64,000 bases of DNA, taken from the NCBI GenBank assembly GCA_963377175.1, contig CAUJNA010003501.1, forward strand, positions 285,487 through 349,486. The letters are read 5' to 3'. A program made the translations under genes and the position numbers. The stretch's first letter is position 1. Every line of letters starts with the position of its first letter. Source of the DNA: Effrenium voratum (lineage: Eukaryota > Sar > Dinophyceae > Suessiales > Symbiodiniaceae). This document shows positions 24,221 to 33,857 of this stretch, in pieces. The notes under the pieces are model-generated. The model made no database searches, had not been told where the DNA came from, and worked only from the letters and a program-made list of their open reading frames with translations.

Positions 24221-27200
24221 TTATATATCATCCACCACTTCTCTCAGTATCTTCGCACGTATCAATGATCGTTGGACTTGATAGGCTGATAATTCACGAT
24301 GATCACTGCTTTTGAACTTCTTCTCGTCGACGTACACGTACTGATAAGGTTCATTCTCATTGTCCTCATAACCGTACCATTCCCCTTTTCGTTCCCATTG
24401 CCTTCTCTCGTCTTCGAGGTAGGTGATCTCCCCATTCTCGTCGACGTCGAGCACTTCCTTGAACCACACCATTTTCTCGGGGATCTCGGACTCGCCATAC
24501 CATCTCGATGATTCGCTCATCGCGTCGTCATCGTGCTCGTGGTAGACAGTCTCGGCTTCGTCCGGTTCGACCTGATCAACGTCCTTCTTGAAGCTTACCT
24601 TCCCTGCAGGAGCCGATTGCTTCAGGACTATCGCGGGCATTGCGATGGCCCTCCTCGCAATGGCAGGCGCTGAGGCTTTGGCGGCAGCCTTCGACTTGGC
24701 TTGCGCCTTGTCATTTGACGTTGCTGGAGCTGAATTGTTCTTGATGAGCTCATGCCTGTACTTGCAAGCGCTCCCCCTATCGCACTTCCCCTTCTGAAAC
24801 GCGAAGCATGCTCCATCATCCCTCTTTGGTGACGATGATCTGGACTTGGATTTGCCTTTTCCTTTCCCCTTGGACATGCTCTCCAACTTATGCTCCGTCT
24901 TCTTGCTGTGGGAAAAAGTGCATTCATTCCCTTTCACGCACCCCTTCGCCGATTTGAAGTGGTACCAGCAGGGGTTATCCTTGCTTCCGCCCGGACTCTT
25001 GCCTCTGTCGCTGGCACCGTCGGACTTGCCGTTCTTGCCAGCGTGGCCCTTTGCCTTGGCTTTTGGGAGCACAGGAGCGGCATCAGGTCCACCGGGTTTC
25101 CCCTTTCTGCCCTTGCCACCCTGGTTCTCCTGTTTGCCAGTTGCTGGAGCCGCATCCTTCCCGCCTGATTTCATCATCGACTTGACCGATTTCTCCTTCA
25201 TGTCGAGCATCAGGTCTTCCCGATCTGCCTTGATCTGATAGTCGATCAACGCCAATAAAAATTCATACGTCTTCTGAGGATGCTTGTCCGGTAGTCTATG
25301 GTAGGCATTGAGGCCGAACTCCATCTTCTTGCTCCCTTTGATCTTCCTGTAAAGGATGTCCCTGAGAGCCAGCTTACTGGGTCTGTCCTCGCTCCTCATC
25401 TTCAGCAGCAAATCATACCATTTGTTCCTGAACATGACCAAGTTCTTGTCGCCAGGAAAGTCAAGGTTGAATAAATGCTCGATGTGGTAGACAAGATCCG
25501 TTCTATCGGAAGTTCTGAATGATTGCATAACTAATGCCACCAACTCTCGTCCCTTCACGATCACCCCTGGTTGATGTCGTAGTTCAGAGTGTCGTGTAGC
25601 ATCGAGGTATACGTCCTTGGCTTCGTCAGGTGCTTGTTTCAGCATGTTCTGCATGCCCATGGCCATCTTAATATCTATCGTAGCAAATCTGTCGCCACCT
25701 GAATCGCTAAGCAAATCCAGGTCTTGGTTCAACCCAAGAGCCTGCTCCAGCCATTTCGTCCATGCGTCGGTATCTGGATCTGCACATGCGCTCAGAACAT
25801 TCATCAGCAGTTGCATCTTCCAGGTGTAAAGTTGATGGATCTTTGGCCAGGCCGGAATAGATACTCTCTCGGCCTCTTTCCTCGAGATTCTCGGTCGATC
25901 ATTCTTGATCTCTCGGTTATCTCTCGATCTCCTTCGTCTCCTCCGTGTCCGATCGTCTTCTTCCTCTTCTTCTTCCTCGTCTTCCTCATCTCCTTCGTCG
26001 TCGTCAGCCTCATCCTCATCATCGGGTGGATCATCCGGAGGTCCTCCTCCGCCACCAGCGAGGCTCAACTGACGTCGACCCGCTCCCTGCCCATTCCCAT
26101 TGGGCTGGAATCCACCGTAATCCAATGGGGGCGTAGTACCGTTGTTTCCCCCCCCATCACCACCACCAGTCGTAGTAGTGGATTGTGGGACATGCCCAAC
26201 AACCCCTTGCATCTGGTATAGGTGTACATCGATCATTGGATCACCGAAAGACGGAAAGAGGATCGAACCTGGCATCAGCGACGAATTAGGGATTTGATTT
26301 AAAGACGATGACGGGACTGACCCAGCCACCTTCTTGTCTATCCTATTTGAATTAGCCTGGGTTCCTCCCTCAGCGCGTTTCACTACTGCTCGTTCACGAT
26401 GTCCATCATTGCTGCTGGAGGCTTCCTGTGTCTCCAGCTTCTTGTGTGCACGTAGTTCCTCGTTGTCAGCATCGAGTTGGCGTACAAAACTCTCTTCTTG
26501 CTTGAGCGTCGCCTCTCTTTCCTTCAGTTGTCTCTGAAGCTCTTGCATCTCCTCGAGGTACTCATCGTACATTCCCTTAGCTGTCAATCTCCAGTACTCA
26601 GCCTCCTTCGACTTCTCGTCCATCGTGCACCGTTCCTCTTGTTTCTCTTCTTTGACCTGGGCTAACTCCAAGATCGCATCCGGACGATGACCACCTTCGA
26701 CAGCAATCATCTGGTCCTTCATCGACACGTCGGACTCATACTGTCTGACGATCTCTTCTTTTTCGCGAAGCAAGCAATCTGCTCTCTTCGATTCCTGTTC
26801 CGCAAATACTGTAACGTCATTCAGCCTCGCCATCAGCTGTTCCCTGGAGTCCTCCAAAGAGTACGTCTCGGGGCGCTTGACGAGTGCATGCTCCAACTGT
26901 GATTTCAGACTTTGGACCATCTCCTCCTCGTGAACTTCTCGATAGATGTAGAAGATTCTATGCCTCTGATCTGTTGCTGATAAACTGATATCTGTTGCGA
27001 AGCCTCACGGTGTATCTGATTTGCACGTATAGCTGATTCCTGCGCGGCCGACTTCTCGCTTGCCATGTAGGATTTCATCAATGCAATCTCCCGCTTCTGC
27101 TCCATGAAAGTTCCTTCAGCTTGCCTCATCTGTTGCATTATAATATTCGACTCCATGTCTTTCTTCTCCCCGTACTGAAATGCGTTCATTTCCACCTTGC

Positions 27201-27768
27201 GCATCTGTTGGGTTTCTTCCTCAAACTTGCGCCATGCCTCAGCCATGTGGTGTTGGTGGTGACTCACTAGATGTCCCGACTGCTTGCTGGCAATCTCGCA
27301 TCGTCTTTCCAGATCCTGGATCCGGATGGTGCTTCCATAGTCTTCTTGGTTAAGATTCGCCATTGCTGCCGACATTTCATCAAGTGTCTTCTGATATTCC
27401 CCGATCTCCACCTCCATCTTAATCTTCTCTTTGATCACGGCGCGAAAATCTGCACTGGTGGGTGATTTTGACCTCCCACCCTTCGATGTCGATCTCACGC
27501 CCTTCTGCGACGTCCGTGGTGTCGCAGGCGAAGATGATGATCTTCTCGGTGGGGATTCTCTTTTCTTCGACTCCTGATGAACATCGATCTGCTACCATGA
27601 TCTTGTGGGAGTAGATATGTCGCTGAATAGCGCGGAACCTCCGCTCCCAGGTTCATCCTGTGAATCTGCAACCATATCCATCACCGCAGGAAGAGCCATC
27701 AATCCATTGGATCCCTCTGAGCTGCTGTTCCCAAAAGTTGCAGTACTTGGGCTCGCCGAAGACGCCAT
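24221..27768 (-). pseudogene. Retrotransposon gag with two CCCH zinc fingers
   Basis: The likely start is MASSASPSTATFGN at 27,768, 98 bp inside the 5' LTR. An in-frame TAG lies at 27,594, and the frame changes near 26,920-26,905. The N-terminal 500 residues are mostly heptad-like coiled coil (for example MVQSLKSQLEHALVKRPE). A Gly/Pro-rich linker and a strongly acidic then Arg-rich tract follow (about 26,100-25,900), then a conserved helical core and two CCCH fingers (C-x9-C-x5-C-x3-H near 24,950 and C-x7-C-x5-C-x3-H near 24,790). Ordinary copia gags carry a CCHC knuckle; CCCH fingers are the unusual point. The frame ends in TAA at 24,221, 18 codons before the next Met, in the same frame as pol, so it could be a leaky gag-pol stop or just a mutation. 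Confidence 0.75.
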
Positions 27769-27848
27769 TGTACTGTGTAGGTTATCGTTCCTTTATTGTC
27801 CCTGTACCCGCAATAAACCTGCTGTCTCCCAGTCCAGTGTAGAGCTTG

Positions 27849-27866
27849 TAGTTACGGCTGATAACC
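27849..27866 (-). promoter_or_regulatory. Primer-binding-site candidate
   Basis: Directly after the 5' LTR the sense strand reads GGTTATCAGCCGTAAC. The complement of its start (GGCTGATAACC) looks like a tRNA anticodon arm, with loop CTGATAA between GG and CC. Drosophila copia is primed by an internal tRNA fragment at this place rather than by a tRNA 3' end. The tRNA identity is inferred. Confidence 0.4.
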
Positions 27867-28214
27867 TGTCAAGAGACGGCAAGGTGACGTCCCGTGGGAC
27901 GCTATGCACCGAACCCTCAAGCTGTAATACCAACCACGTAGAAAGGTGTATACGGACGATGCCGTTATAGCCGAACCCGTGTAAACGTTGTAGGGAGAAG
28001 GAATGATAGTTACAACAGTGGTCCTGACAAATGCAGCGCAAGCGAAGTGTTTTCGCTCTCAATGCCGATCACGTATGTATGCAGTCACACATCAGATCTT
28101 GTACCTCAATTGTGTCTTGAGCCAAATGGCGATCAATGGAACTTGGGAAGCAACACCAACAAGGACCTCAGAACAGCTACCCAATTTCGGCACGGGGCCT
28201 AGAGGGTTTTAACA
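27867..28214 (-). repeat. 5' LTR of the copia element
   Basis: 348 bp with TG...CA ends. Carries a 6-bp perfect hairpin (AGCGAA/TTCGCT) at about 28,046-28,062 and the spliced-leader-like 15-mer at 28,116-28,130. By position it should hold the promoter and RNA start, but I see no TATA-like or other known dinoflagellate promoter signal. Confidence 0.9.
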
Positions 28215-28659
28215 CCGAGCAACCTGATGTCTCGCCCAGCTGCGATGCAACAACTGAGCCATCCCCCGAGGATGCCTCTTCCGGAAGCCAAACAACACTG
28301 GCTTGGGAGCAGTTCAGCCCTGATCGACTTTGACTCCAGTACAGATTGGATCAGGTGTTCAAACAACTGCGCCCCCGCAGTTGGATGCCTTGCTGTTTTC
28401 CCAAACGGCGGTGTTTGCAAGCTGCAATTGCTGCTTGCTTCTTAGTAGCAACATGGTCGGGGAGACATGCAATTGACATGTCGCGGGGAAAGCTGAGAGT
28501 GTGAAAAAGGATCCCGCGTGAGTTTCAACAGCCACTGCGTGTTCATGTGTTTCTCAGACCTTCCACATCACAAGGCCAGCCATGCCTGCCAGAGGCGCCA
28601 GAGCTCCTTTCGGCAATTGAATTGTTGAAGCCTTTGAGGGTCACTCTGCGCAAAAGATG
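28215..28659. other. No gene recognised
   Basis: Flank of the retrotransposon. Short open frames on both strands, none with a domain. It does not continue the non-LTR sequence found beyond the other LTR. Confidence 0.4.
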
Positions 28660-28750
28660 GGGGCAGGCGGGATTTGAACCCGCGACCTCCCTACCTAACC
28701 TGTGGCATCCACAGGTTAGTCCGGGCACGCTGCCATTGCGCCACTGTCCC
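28660..28750 (-). tRNA. tRNA-like sequence (tRNA-Trp-like body, disrupted anticodon arm)
   Basis: The minus strand begins GGGACAGTGGCGCAATGG, with a tRNA D arm (GCGC/GCGT), and ends with a perfect T arm (GCGGG TTCAAAT CCCGC) and CTGCCCC. The acceptor stem pairs at six of seven positions. The D-arm region resembles tRNA-Trp, but where CCA and the 3' anticodon stem should lie there is a 9-bp palindrome (AACCTGTGG/CCACAGGTT). The length is 91 nt. Without a normal anticodon loop (U33 is absent) I take it for a pseudogene or SINE head. Confidence 0.4.
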
Positions 28751-28859
28751 TTGCTCCCTCTGTGGCAACTTCGGGCCTTGAACCCGGCCCAAACTTTGAA
28801 CAAGTCTTCGGAGCCAACACGGAGAGTTTTTCCAGCTTGAAAACAATTTAGAGCCTGAA

Positions 28860-29640
28860 CCCGGGGCCCAAATGGAACATCTTTTCGGGGCCCGAATCCG
28901 GGACCCGAATGGTATACGACTTTTCGGAGCCCGAATCCCGAATGGAACAGCTTTTCGGGGCCCGAATCGGGGCCCGAATCGAACAACTTTTTGGGGCCCG
29001 GGGCTCTTGGCTGTGGATGTTTCTCCAGGGGCTCTTTGGAGGCCACCGTTTCAATCTGCACATTTGTGTCCACCAGCCATTCTTTCGGGGCCCGAATGGT
29101 ATACGACTGTTCGGGGCCCGAATCCGGGACCCGAATGGAACAGCGTTTCGGGGCCCGAACTTTTCGAGGCCCGTGTGCATGTTTCTCTAGGGGTTCTTTG
29201 GAGGCCACCGTTTCAATCTGCACATTTGTGTCCACCAGCCATTCTTTCGGGGCCCGAATGGTATACGACTTTTCGGGGCCCGAATCCGGGACCCGAATGG
29301 AACAGCGTTTCGGGGCCCGAATCAGGGCCCGAATCGAACAACTTTTCGAGGCCCGGGGCTCTTGGCTGCGCATGTTTCTCTGGGGGCTCTTTGGAGGCCA
29401 CCGTTTCAATCTGCACATTTGTGTCCGCCAGCCATCTTTTCGAGGCCCGAATGGTATACGACTTTTCGGGGGCCGAATCCGGGACCCGAATGGAACAGCT
29501 TTTCGGGGCCCGAATCGGGGCCCAAATCGAACAACTTTTCAGGGCCCGGGGCTCTTGGCTGTGGATGTTTCTCCAGGGGCTCTTTGAGGCCACCGTTTCA
29601 ATCTGCACATTTGTGTCCACCAGCCATCTTTTCGCTTGGT
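28860..29640. repeat. Tandem higher-order repeat, about 4 units of 160-195 bp
   Basis: The marker GAATGGTATACGAC recurs with ends at 28,920, 29,108, 29,270 and 29,462. Between markers, short CCCGAATCCGGGACCCG motifs alternate with a longer block that includes a CACCGTTTCAATCTGCAC stretch. Frames stay open on both strands through the array, which explains the long spurious ORFs here. Confidence 0.85.
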
Positions 29641-30195
29641 GCCAGGGACCTGGTCGGCGGTGTCGACCAATACAAACTCCGAATCCTGAACCTGCATGTC
29701 AGCGTCCTCTCCTTCTGCATCAGATTCATGCTTTACTGCAGTCATCTGCTCGATGTCATCAGGATGCCAGATGGCGTTGCCAGGAAAGAGAGAAAGTGGC
29801 ATGAACCTGCGAATGATGTCAACGTCTCGTCTGTGAAGGGCCTTCAGCATCACCCGTGGTTTTGGCACGGGGTCACTGATTGGCAGGCAAAGTATCGAGG
29901 AATAGTCCTGGGACCACTGAACCAGGTCAGGCACGCGATCGAACTCGTCCTGCCAGCCCCAAATCATGAAGCGCTTCTCCCAGGAAGCATGGCCAATCGG
30001 CCCATGATCTCCACCTAAGGGGCACGTTGAATGTCATACACCACACACCGCAACTGATAATGCTTCCTCTTGTACTCGTTGATGGCATATATCAGGTTCT
30101 TCGTGGGCCCTGGCACCAGCTGAACCCAAGGCCGATGCTCGATCCACTGCAGCCCGGTCTGCACGGAGTACAGCCGAGCTCTGACGATGCGCCCT
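29640..30195 (-). pseudogene. Degenerate gene of unknown family
   Basis: Minus-strand coding signal in two frames that join near 30,015: ending VVYDIQRAP, then continuing after a one-base shift with HASWEKRFMIWGWQDEFDRVP and FPGNAIWHPDDIEQM. It ends in an acidic tail near the repeat array. The segment looks protein-like and resembles a repeated dinoflagellate family I recall but cannot name. It abuts the left edge of the virus-like region and is cut there. Confidence 0.4.
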
Positions 30196-30615
30196 CGACG
30201 ACTCGAGGAGGGCGACGCGCTGGTGCTCAGAGCCCTCGAGATCATGGAGCATTTCGACCCGCTCATGTGGGTCATAGAGAATCCGGCCACCGGGGACCCG
30301 CCCGTTTATGGAGCGCCTACCCTGGGCGGACGTTACCTACTGCAAGTACGGGACTCCGTACAGGAAGCAGACCCGACTGTGGACCAACATGCGCTGGAGA
30401 CCGAGTCGAGGGCTGTGCAGGAGCGGCAGTCAGTGCGACGCGTGGGAGGACGGGAGGCATCTGAGGGGCGCTCAAGGGGGGCCTCGACTCATGGGGGGTC
30501 AGCGTGAGAGGGTCAGGGGGCAGTCGCGCGAGCTGCTTTATAGCATTCCTACGGCGCTGTGCGAGGAGATTGCGAGCGCGGCCACGGCAGAGCTTGCGGA
30601 TCGGCTCCCGGACTG
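30176..30615 (+). pseudogene. Cytosine-methyltransferase-like gene, copy A, 5' truncated
   Basis: Starts abruptly at a point matching the middle of the copy B gene (43.05 kb) and continues in register through MWVIENPATG and, in other frames, a YCKYG-type stretch. At least two frameshifts are present. The missing 5' part marks the left breakpoint of the viral insertion. See the copy B entry for the family. Confidence 0.6.
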
Positions 30616-30699
30616 AAGCGAGGGGCATTTCTTATAAGATTTTTTTAGGGAGGCTGGTGGCTTGGTAGAGAAATATGGACGTTCCAAGGCAAAAAAAAA

Positions 30700-30965
30700 G
30701 CAGGAAGATCCGTCTCTCCACAATGATCCGTCTCTCCACAATGATCCGTCTCTCCACAATGATCCGTCTCGGACCAGGATATTTTTTTTTTGATCCGTCT
30801 CTCCACAATGATCCGTCTCTCCACAATGATCCGTCTCTCCACAATGATCCGTCCCTCCACAGTGATCCGTCTCTCCACAATGATCCGTCTCGGACCAGGA
30901 TATTTTTTTTGATCCGTCTCTCCACAATGATCCGTCTCTCCACAATGATCCGTCTCGGACCTGGG
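30700..30965. repeat. 18-bp tandem repeat
   Basis: Units of GATCCGTCTCTCCACAAT, repeated in blocks separated by TCGGACCAGGATATTTTTTT spacers. Lies between the methyltransferase fragment and the capsid gene of copy A, where copy B has only about 300 bp. Confidence 0.9.
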
Positions 30966-32450
30966 GATATAGGTCTCCTAGGTAGTGGCGCTCACCTGGC
31001 TGGGGGTTGTTGTTTTCGGGAAGATCCGTTCTCTCCGCTGTGTGTATGATTCACGTCTCTGGGCATCCGTCTCGGACCTTCTTAAGGAGAGGCGCTCACC
31101 GGGCTGGCGGTGGAAAGATCCGTCTCTCCGCTATGATCCGTCTCGGGCCTGGGTAATTTCCTACTCTAAGGAGAGGCGCTCACCGGGCTGGCGGTGGAAA
31201 GATCCGTCTCTCCGCTATGATCCGTCTCGGGCCTGGGTAATTTCCTACTCTAAGGAGAGGCGCTCACCGGGCTGGCGGTGGACAGATCCGTCTCTCCGCT
31301 ATGATCCGTCTCGGGCCTGGGTAATTTCCTACTCTAAGGAGAGGCGCTCACCGGGCTGGAGGTGGAAAGATCCGTCTCGGACCTGGGAATATAAGTCTCC
31401 GAGGTAGTGGCGCTCACCGGGCCGGAGGCGGAAAGATCCGTCTCGGTGATTTCTTGCTCCCAGGAGAGGCGCTCACCGGGTTGGAGGCGGAAAGATCCGT
31501 CTCGGACCTGGGAATATAAGTCTCCTAGGTAGTGGCGCTCACCGAGCTGGAGGCGGAAAGATCCGTCTCGGACCTCGGAATATAAGTCTCCTAGGTAGTG
31601 GCGCTCACCGGGCTGGAGGCGGAAAGATCCGTCTCGGACCTGGGAATATAAGTCTTTTAAGGAGTGGCGCTCACCGGGCTGGAGGCGGAAAGGTCCGTCT
31701 CGCCGATGATCCGTCTCTCCACAATGATCCGTCTCGGACCTGGGAATATAAGTCTTTTAAGGAGCGGCGCTCACCGGGCTGGCGGCTTCCGTCTCGATGA
31801 TCCGTCTCTCCACAATGATCCGTCTCGGGGATTTCTTGCTCGCAGGAGTGGCGCTCACCGGGCTGGAGGCTGGAAGATTCCGTTTCCTTCGGTCCTGGTG
31901 ATATTAGGGAGGGGTGGGGGTCTTTTAAGGAGTGGCGCTCACCGGGCTGGAGCTGGAAGGATCCGTCTCGGGATTTGGGGATTTTTCTTGCTCTCAGGAG
32001 GAGGGCGCTCACCGGGCTGGAGGCTGGAAGATCCGTCTCGGACCTGGGAATATAAGTCTCCTAGGTAGTGGCGCTCACCGGGTTGGAGGCGGAAAGATCC
32101 GTCTCGGTGATTTCTTGCTCCCAGGAGAGGCGCTCACCGGGTTGGAGGCTGGAAGATCCGTCTCGGGCTGGAGGCTGGAAGATCCGTCTCGGACCTGTGA
32201 ATATAAGTCTTTTAAGGAGTGGCGCTCACCGGGCTGGAGGCTGGAAGATCCGTCTCGGGGATTTCTTGCTCTCAGGAGAGGCGCTCACCGGGTTGGAGGC
32301 TGGAAGATCCGTCTCGGACCTGTGAATATAAGTCTTTTAAGGAGAGGCACTCACCGGCTGGAGGCTGGAAGATCCGTCTCGGGGATTTCTCGCTCCCAGG
32401 AGAGGCGCTCACCTGGTTGGAGATCCGTCTCGGGGATCCTCGGCTCAAGG
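30966..32450. repeat. Complex satellite, 60-85 bp units
   Basis: Each unit joins GGCGCTCACCGGGCTGG, a GGAAGATCCGTCTC core, a GACCTGGGAATATAAGTCT or GGGATTTCTTGCT spacer and AAGGAG. The first four units (31,085-31,400) are nearly identical at about 82 bp; later ones vary. CGTCTC occurs in almost every unit. Long open frames in it are not genes. Confidence 0.85.
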
Positions 32451-32490
32451 AAGAAAAAAGGAATTCCCAAGGGCACTCGCCTGCGAAAAT

Positions 32491-32570
32491 GATCCGCGCC
32501 CGGGAGGAATCGAGCCCGCGGTCTGTAAGCTTCAGAGCTGCAGAGCCTCTTCCAATTGAGCTATGGATCC
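32491..32570 (-). tRNA. tRNA-like sequence, imperfect cloverleaf
   Basis: The minus strand starts GGATCCATAGCTCAATTGG, a good D-arm/box A, and has GGGCTCGATTCC, a near box B. The anticodon arm is overlong (TCTG...CAGA around a CTGAAGC-like loop) and the T stem does not pair well. It sits exactly between the satellite and the capsid gene. Probably a tRNA-derived remnant. Confidence 0.3.
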
Positions 32571-32573
32571 TTA

Positions 32574-33833
32574 CTAGTCAAGCACGGAGACACCTGTGCG
32601 AGAGAGCGTCACCAGCTGATAGGCTATCAGGTGGATGAACACATCCGTCATCGTGCCGTCGAGCGCCTTGAAGGTGAACCGAGCCAGGTCGCCCGAGCGG
32701 GTGCTGACACCACTCAGCGGCATCTTGGGCACTCGCTCCGTCGGGAAGCCCGCGATGAAGCTGTGGCGCAGGTAGCCAGCGCGGTCGATGTCGATGTTGC
32801 GCACCGTGTCGTCGTAGGTCCCCGCAAGGACCGAGAGGAAGTGGAAGTGCTCCAAGGCTCCCTTCATAGGGTTGTGCGGGTACTGCAGGCTGCCCAGCTG
32901 CATCTGCGACTCCAGGAGACTGTCTTCCTGCCTGGCCGCACCGATGGGGGCCACGTCCTGCCCCGGGTTGGCCAGCAGGTGGATCTTGGAGCCCGCGTCG
33001 TTGTCCCAAAAAGTCACGAACGATCCCATGAGTTTCGTGAAGGCGCGCGCCACGGTGACGTTGTGCTCCGCCACGCCCGGAGGCACCGTGGACTGCTGCG
33101 TGTGCACCGTGGGGTAGCTGAACACGAGCGACCTTCCTGAGAGGAGCACGCGGTTGAAGGACTCTACCAGCGCTGAGTCCAGGACGACCTGTGAGGCCAG
33201 AACATCTCGAAGTCGGTGCTCAGCGTGGCTCCCGCCGGGTGCGCCCCGGCGTTCTCAGACCACAGCGCAGTCGTGGCGTCCGCGAACTCGATCTCTATCA
33301 CCAGGTTCAGCTGCGGCGGCAGCATCTTCCCGCAGCGCAGGATGCCCACCATGGTGGGGCGCAGCAGCACGTCCGCGTAGCCGCTTTGGTGCACCGCTCG
33401 GGGCGTCCGAGAGTTGTTCACCTCGTCGAAGCCCTCCACGGCCTTGTTCTGGTTGTACTCGCGGCCCTTCAGCAGGTCATGCACGGCCACGGTGCGGCCG
33501 TAGTAGTTAATGTCATCGCCGCTGGCCGTTGGCGAAGACCTGGATCCTCTGGATGAAACAGGCGGGGTTCGGAGTGGCAGGCGCCAGCGGGTTGGTGGCT
33601 TCCGTGTTTCTGACTCTGAAGGCGATCTTGATCGACTCGGGGTCGATGAACGAGGTGCCGCTTGTCAGCGGAATGCGGCAGACCCTCGAGGTGGCGGGGG
33701 AGAAGGAGCTCAGCGAGCTGGGGAAATACTGCACGTCGTGGCGTGCGGTCTCGTAGTTGGTGTTGCTGGTTTTCAGCTTGTAGTCCAAGCTCTGCATCAA
33801 CTCATCCTGTGCTCCGGCTGTGACTACCTCCAT
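32574..33833 (-). pseudogene. PLV major capsid protein, copy A (frameshifted)
   Basis: Same protein as the intact copy B gene, over 90% similar by eye, but split into three frames with breaks at about 33,500 and 33,155. The start MEVVTAGAQDELMQ and the end TGVSVLD are both kept, so only internal indels disable it. A short stretch (around QNVRVLAS in copy B) is deleted near the second break. Immediately upstream lies the hydrophobic virion protein gene. Confidence 0.75.
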
Positions 33834-33857
33834 GCTTCTTTACATGTAGCGCAACAC

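Larger units (their letters stand above)
10166..28214 (-). mobile_element. 18-kb Ty1/copia-type LTR retrotransposon with extra 3' ORFs
   Basis: Two direct repeats (10,166-10,511 and 27,867-28,214), each beginning TG and ending CA in sense orientation, bound an 18,049-bp unit. In sense (minus) order it holds 5' LTR, a primer-binding-like site, gag, protease, integrase, RT, RNase H, a methyltransferase-like tail, ORF3, ORF4, a purine tract and 3' LTR. Integrase before RT is the copia order. The LTRs look about 94-95% identical by eye, so the insertion is not recent. Pol carries five in-frame stops and gag one stop plus a frame change, so this copy is defective. The outer 5-bp flanks (CAAAG and CCGAG) do not form a clear target-site duplication. 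Confidence 0.9.

Noticed and set aside
28660..28750. Functional tRNA-Trp gene
   Set aside because: Anticodon arm replaced by a palindrome, no U33 and one acceptor mismatch.
28872..29804. 310-codon plus ORF
   Set aside because: Runs through the tandem repeat array; an artefact of unit length.
30985..32638. ORFs in the satellite
   Set aside because: Repeat products of CGTCTC-rich units, with no independent composition.
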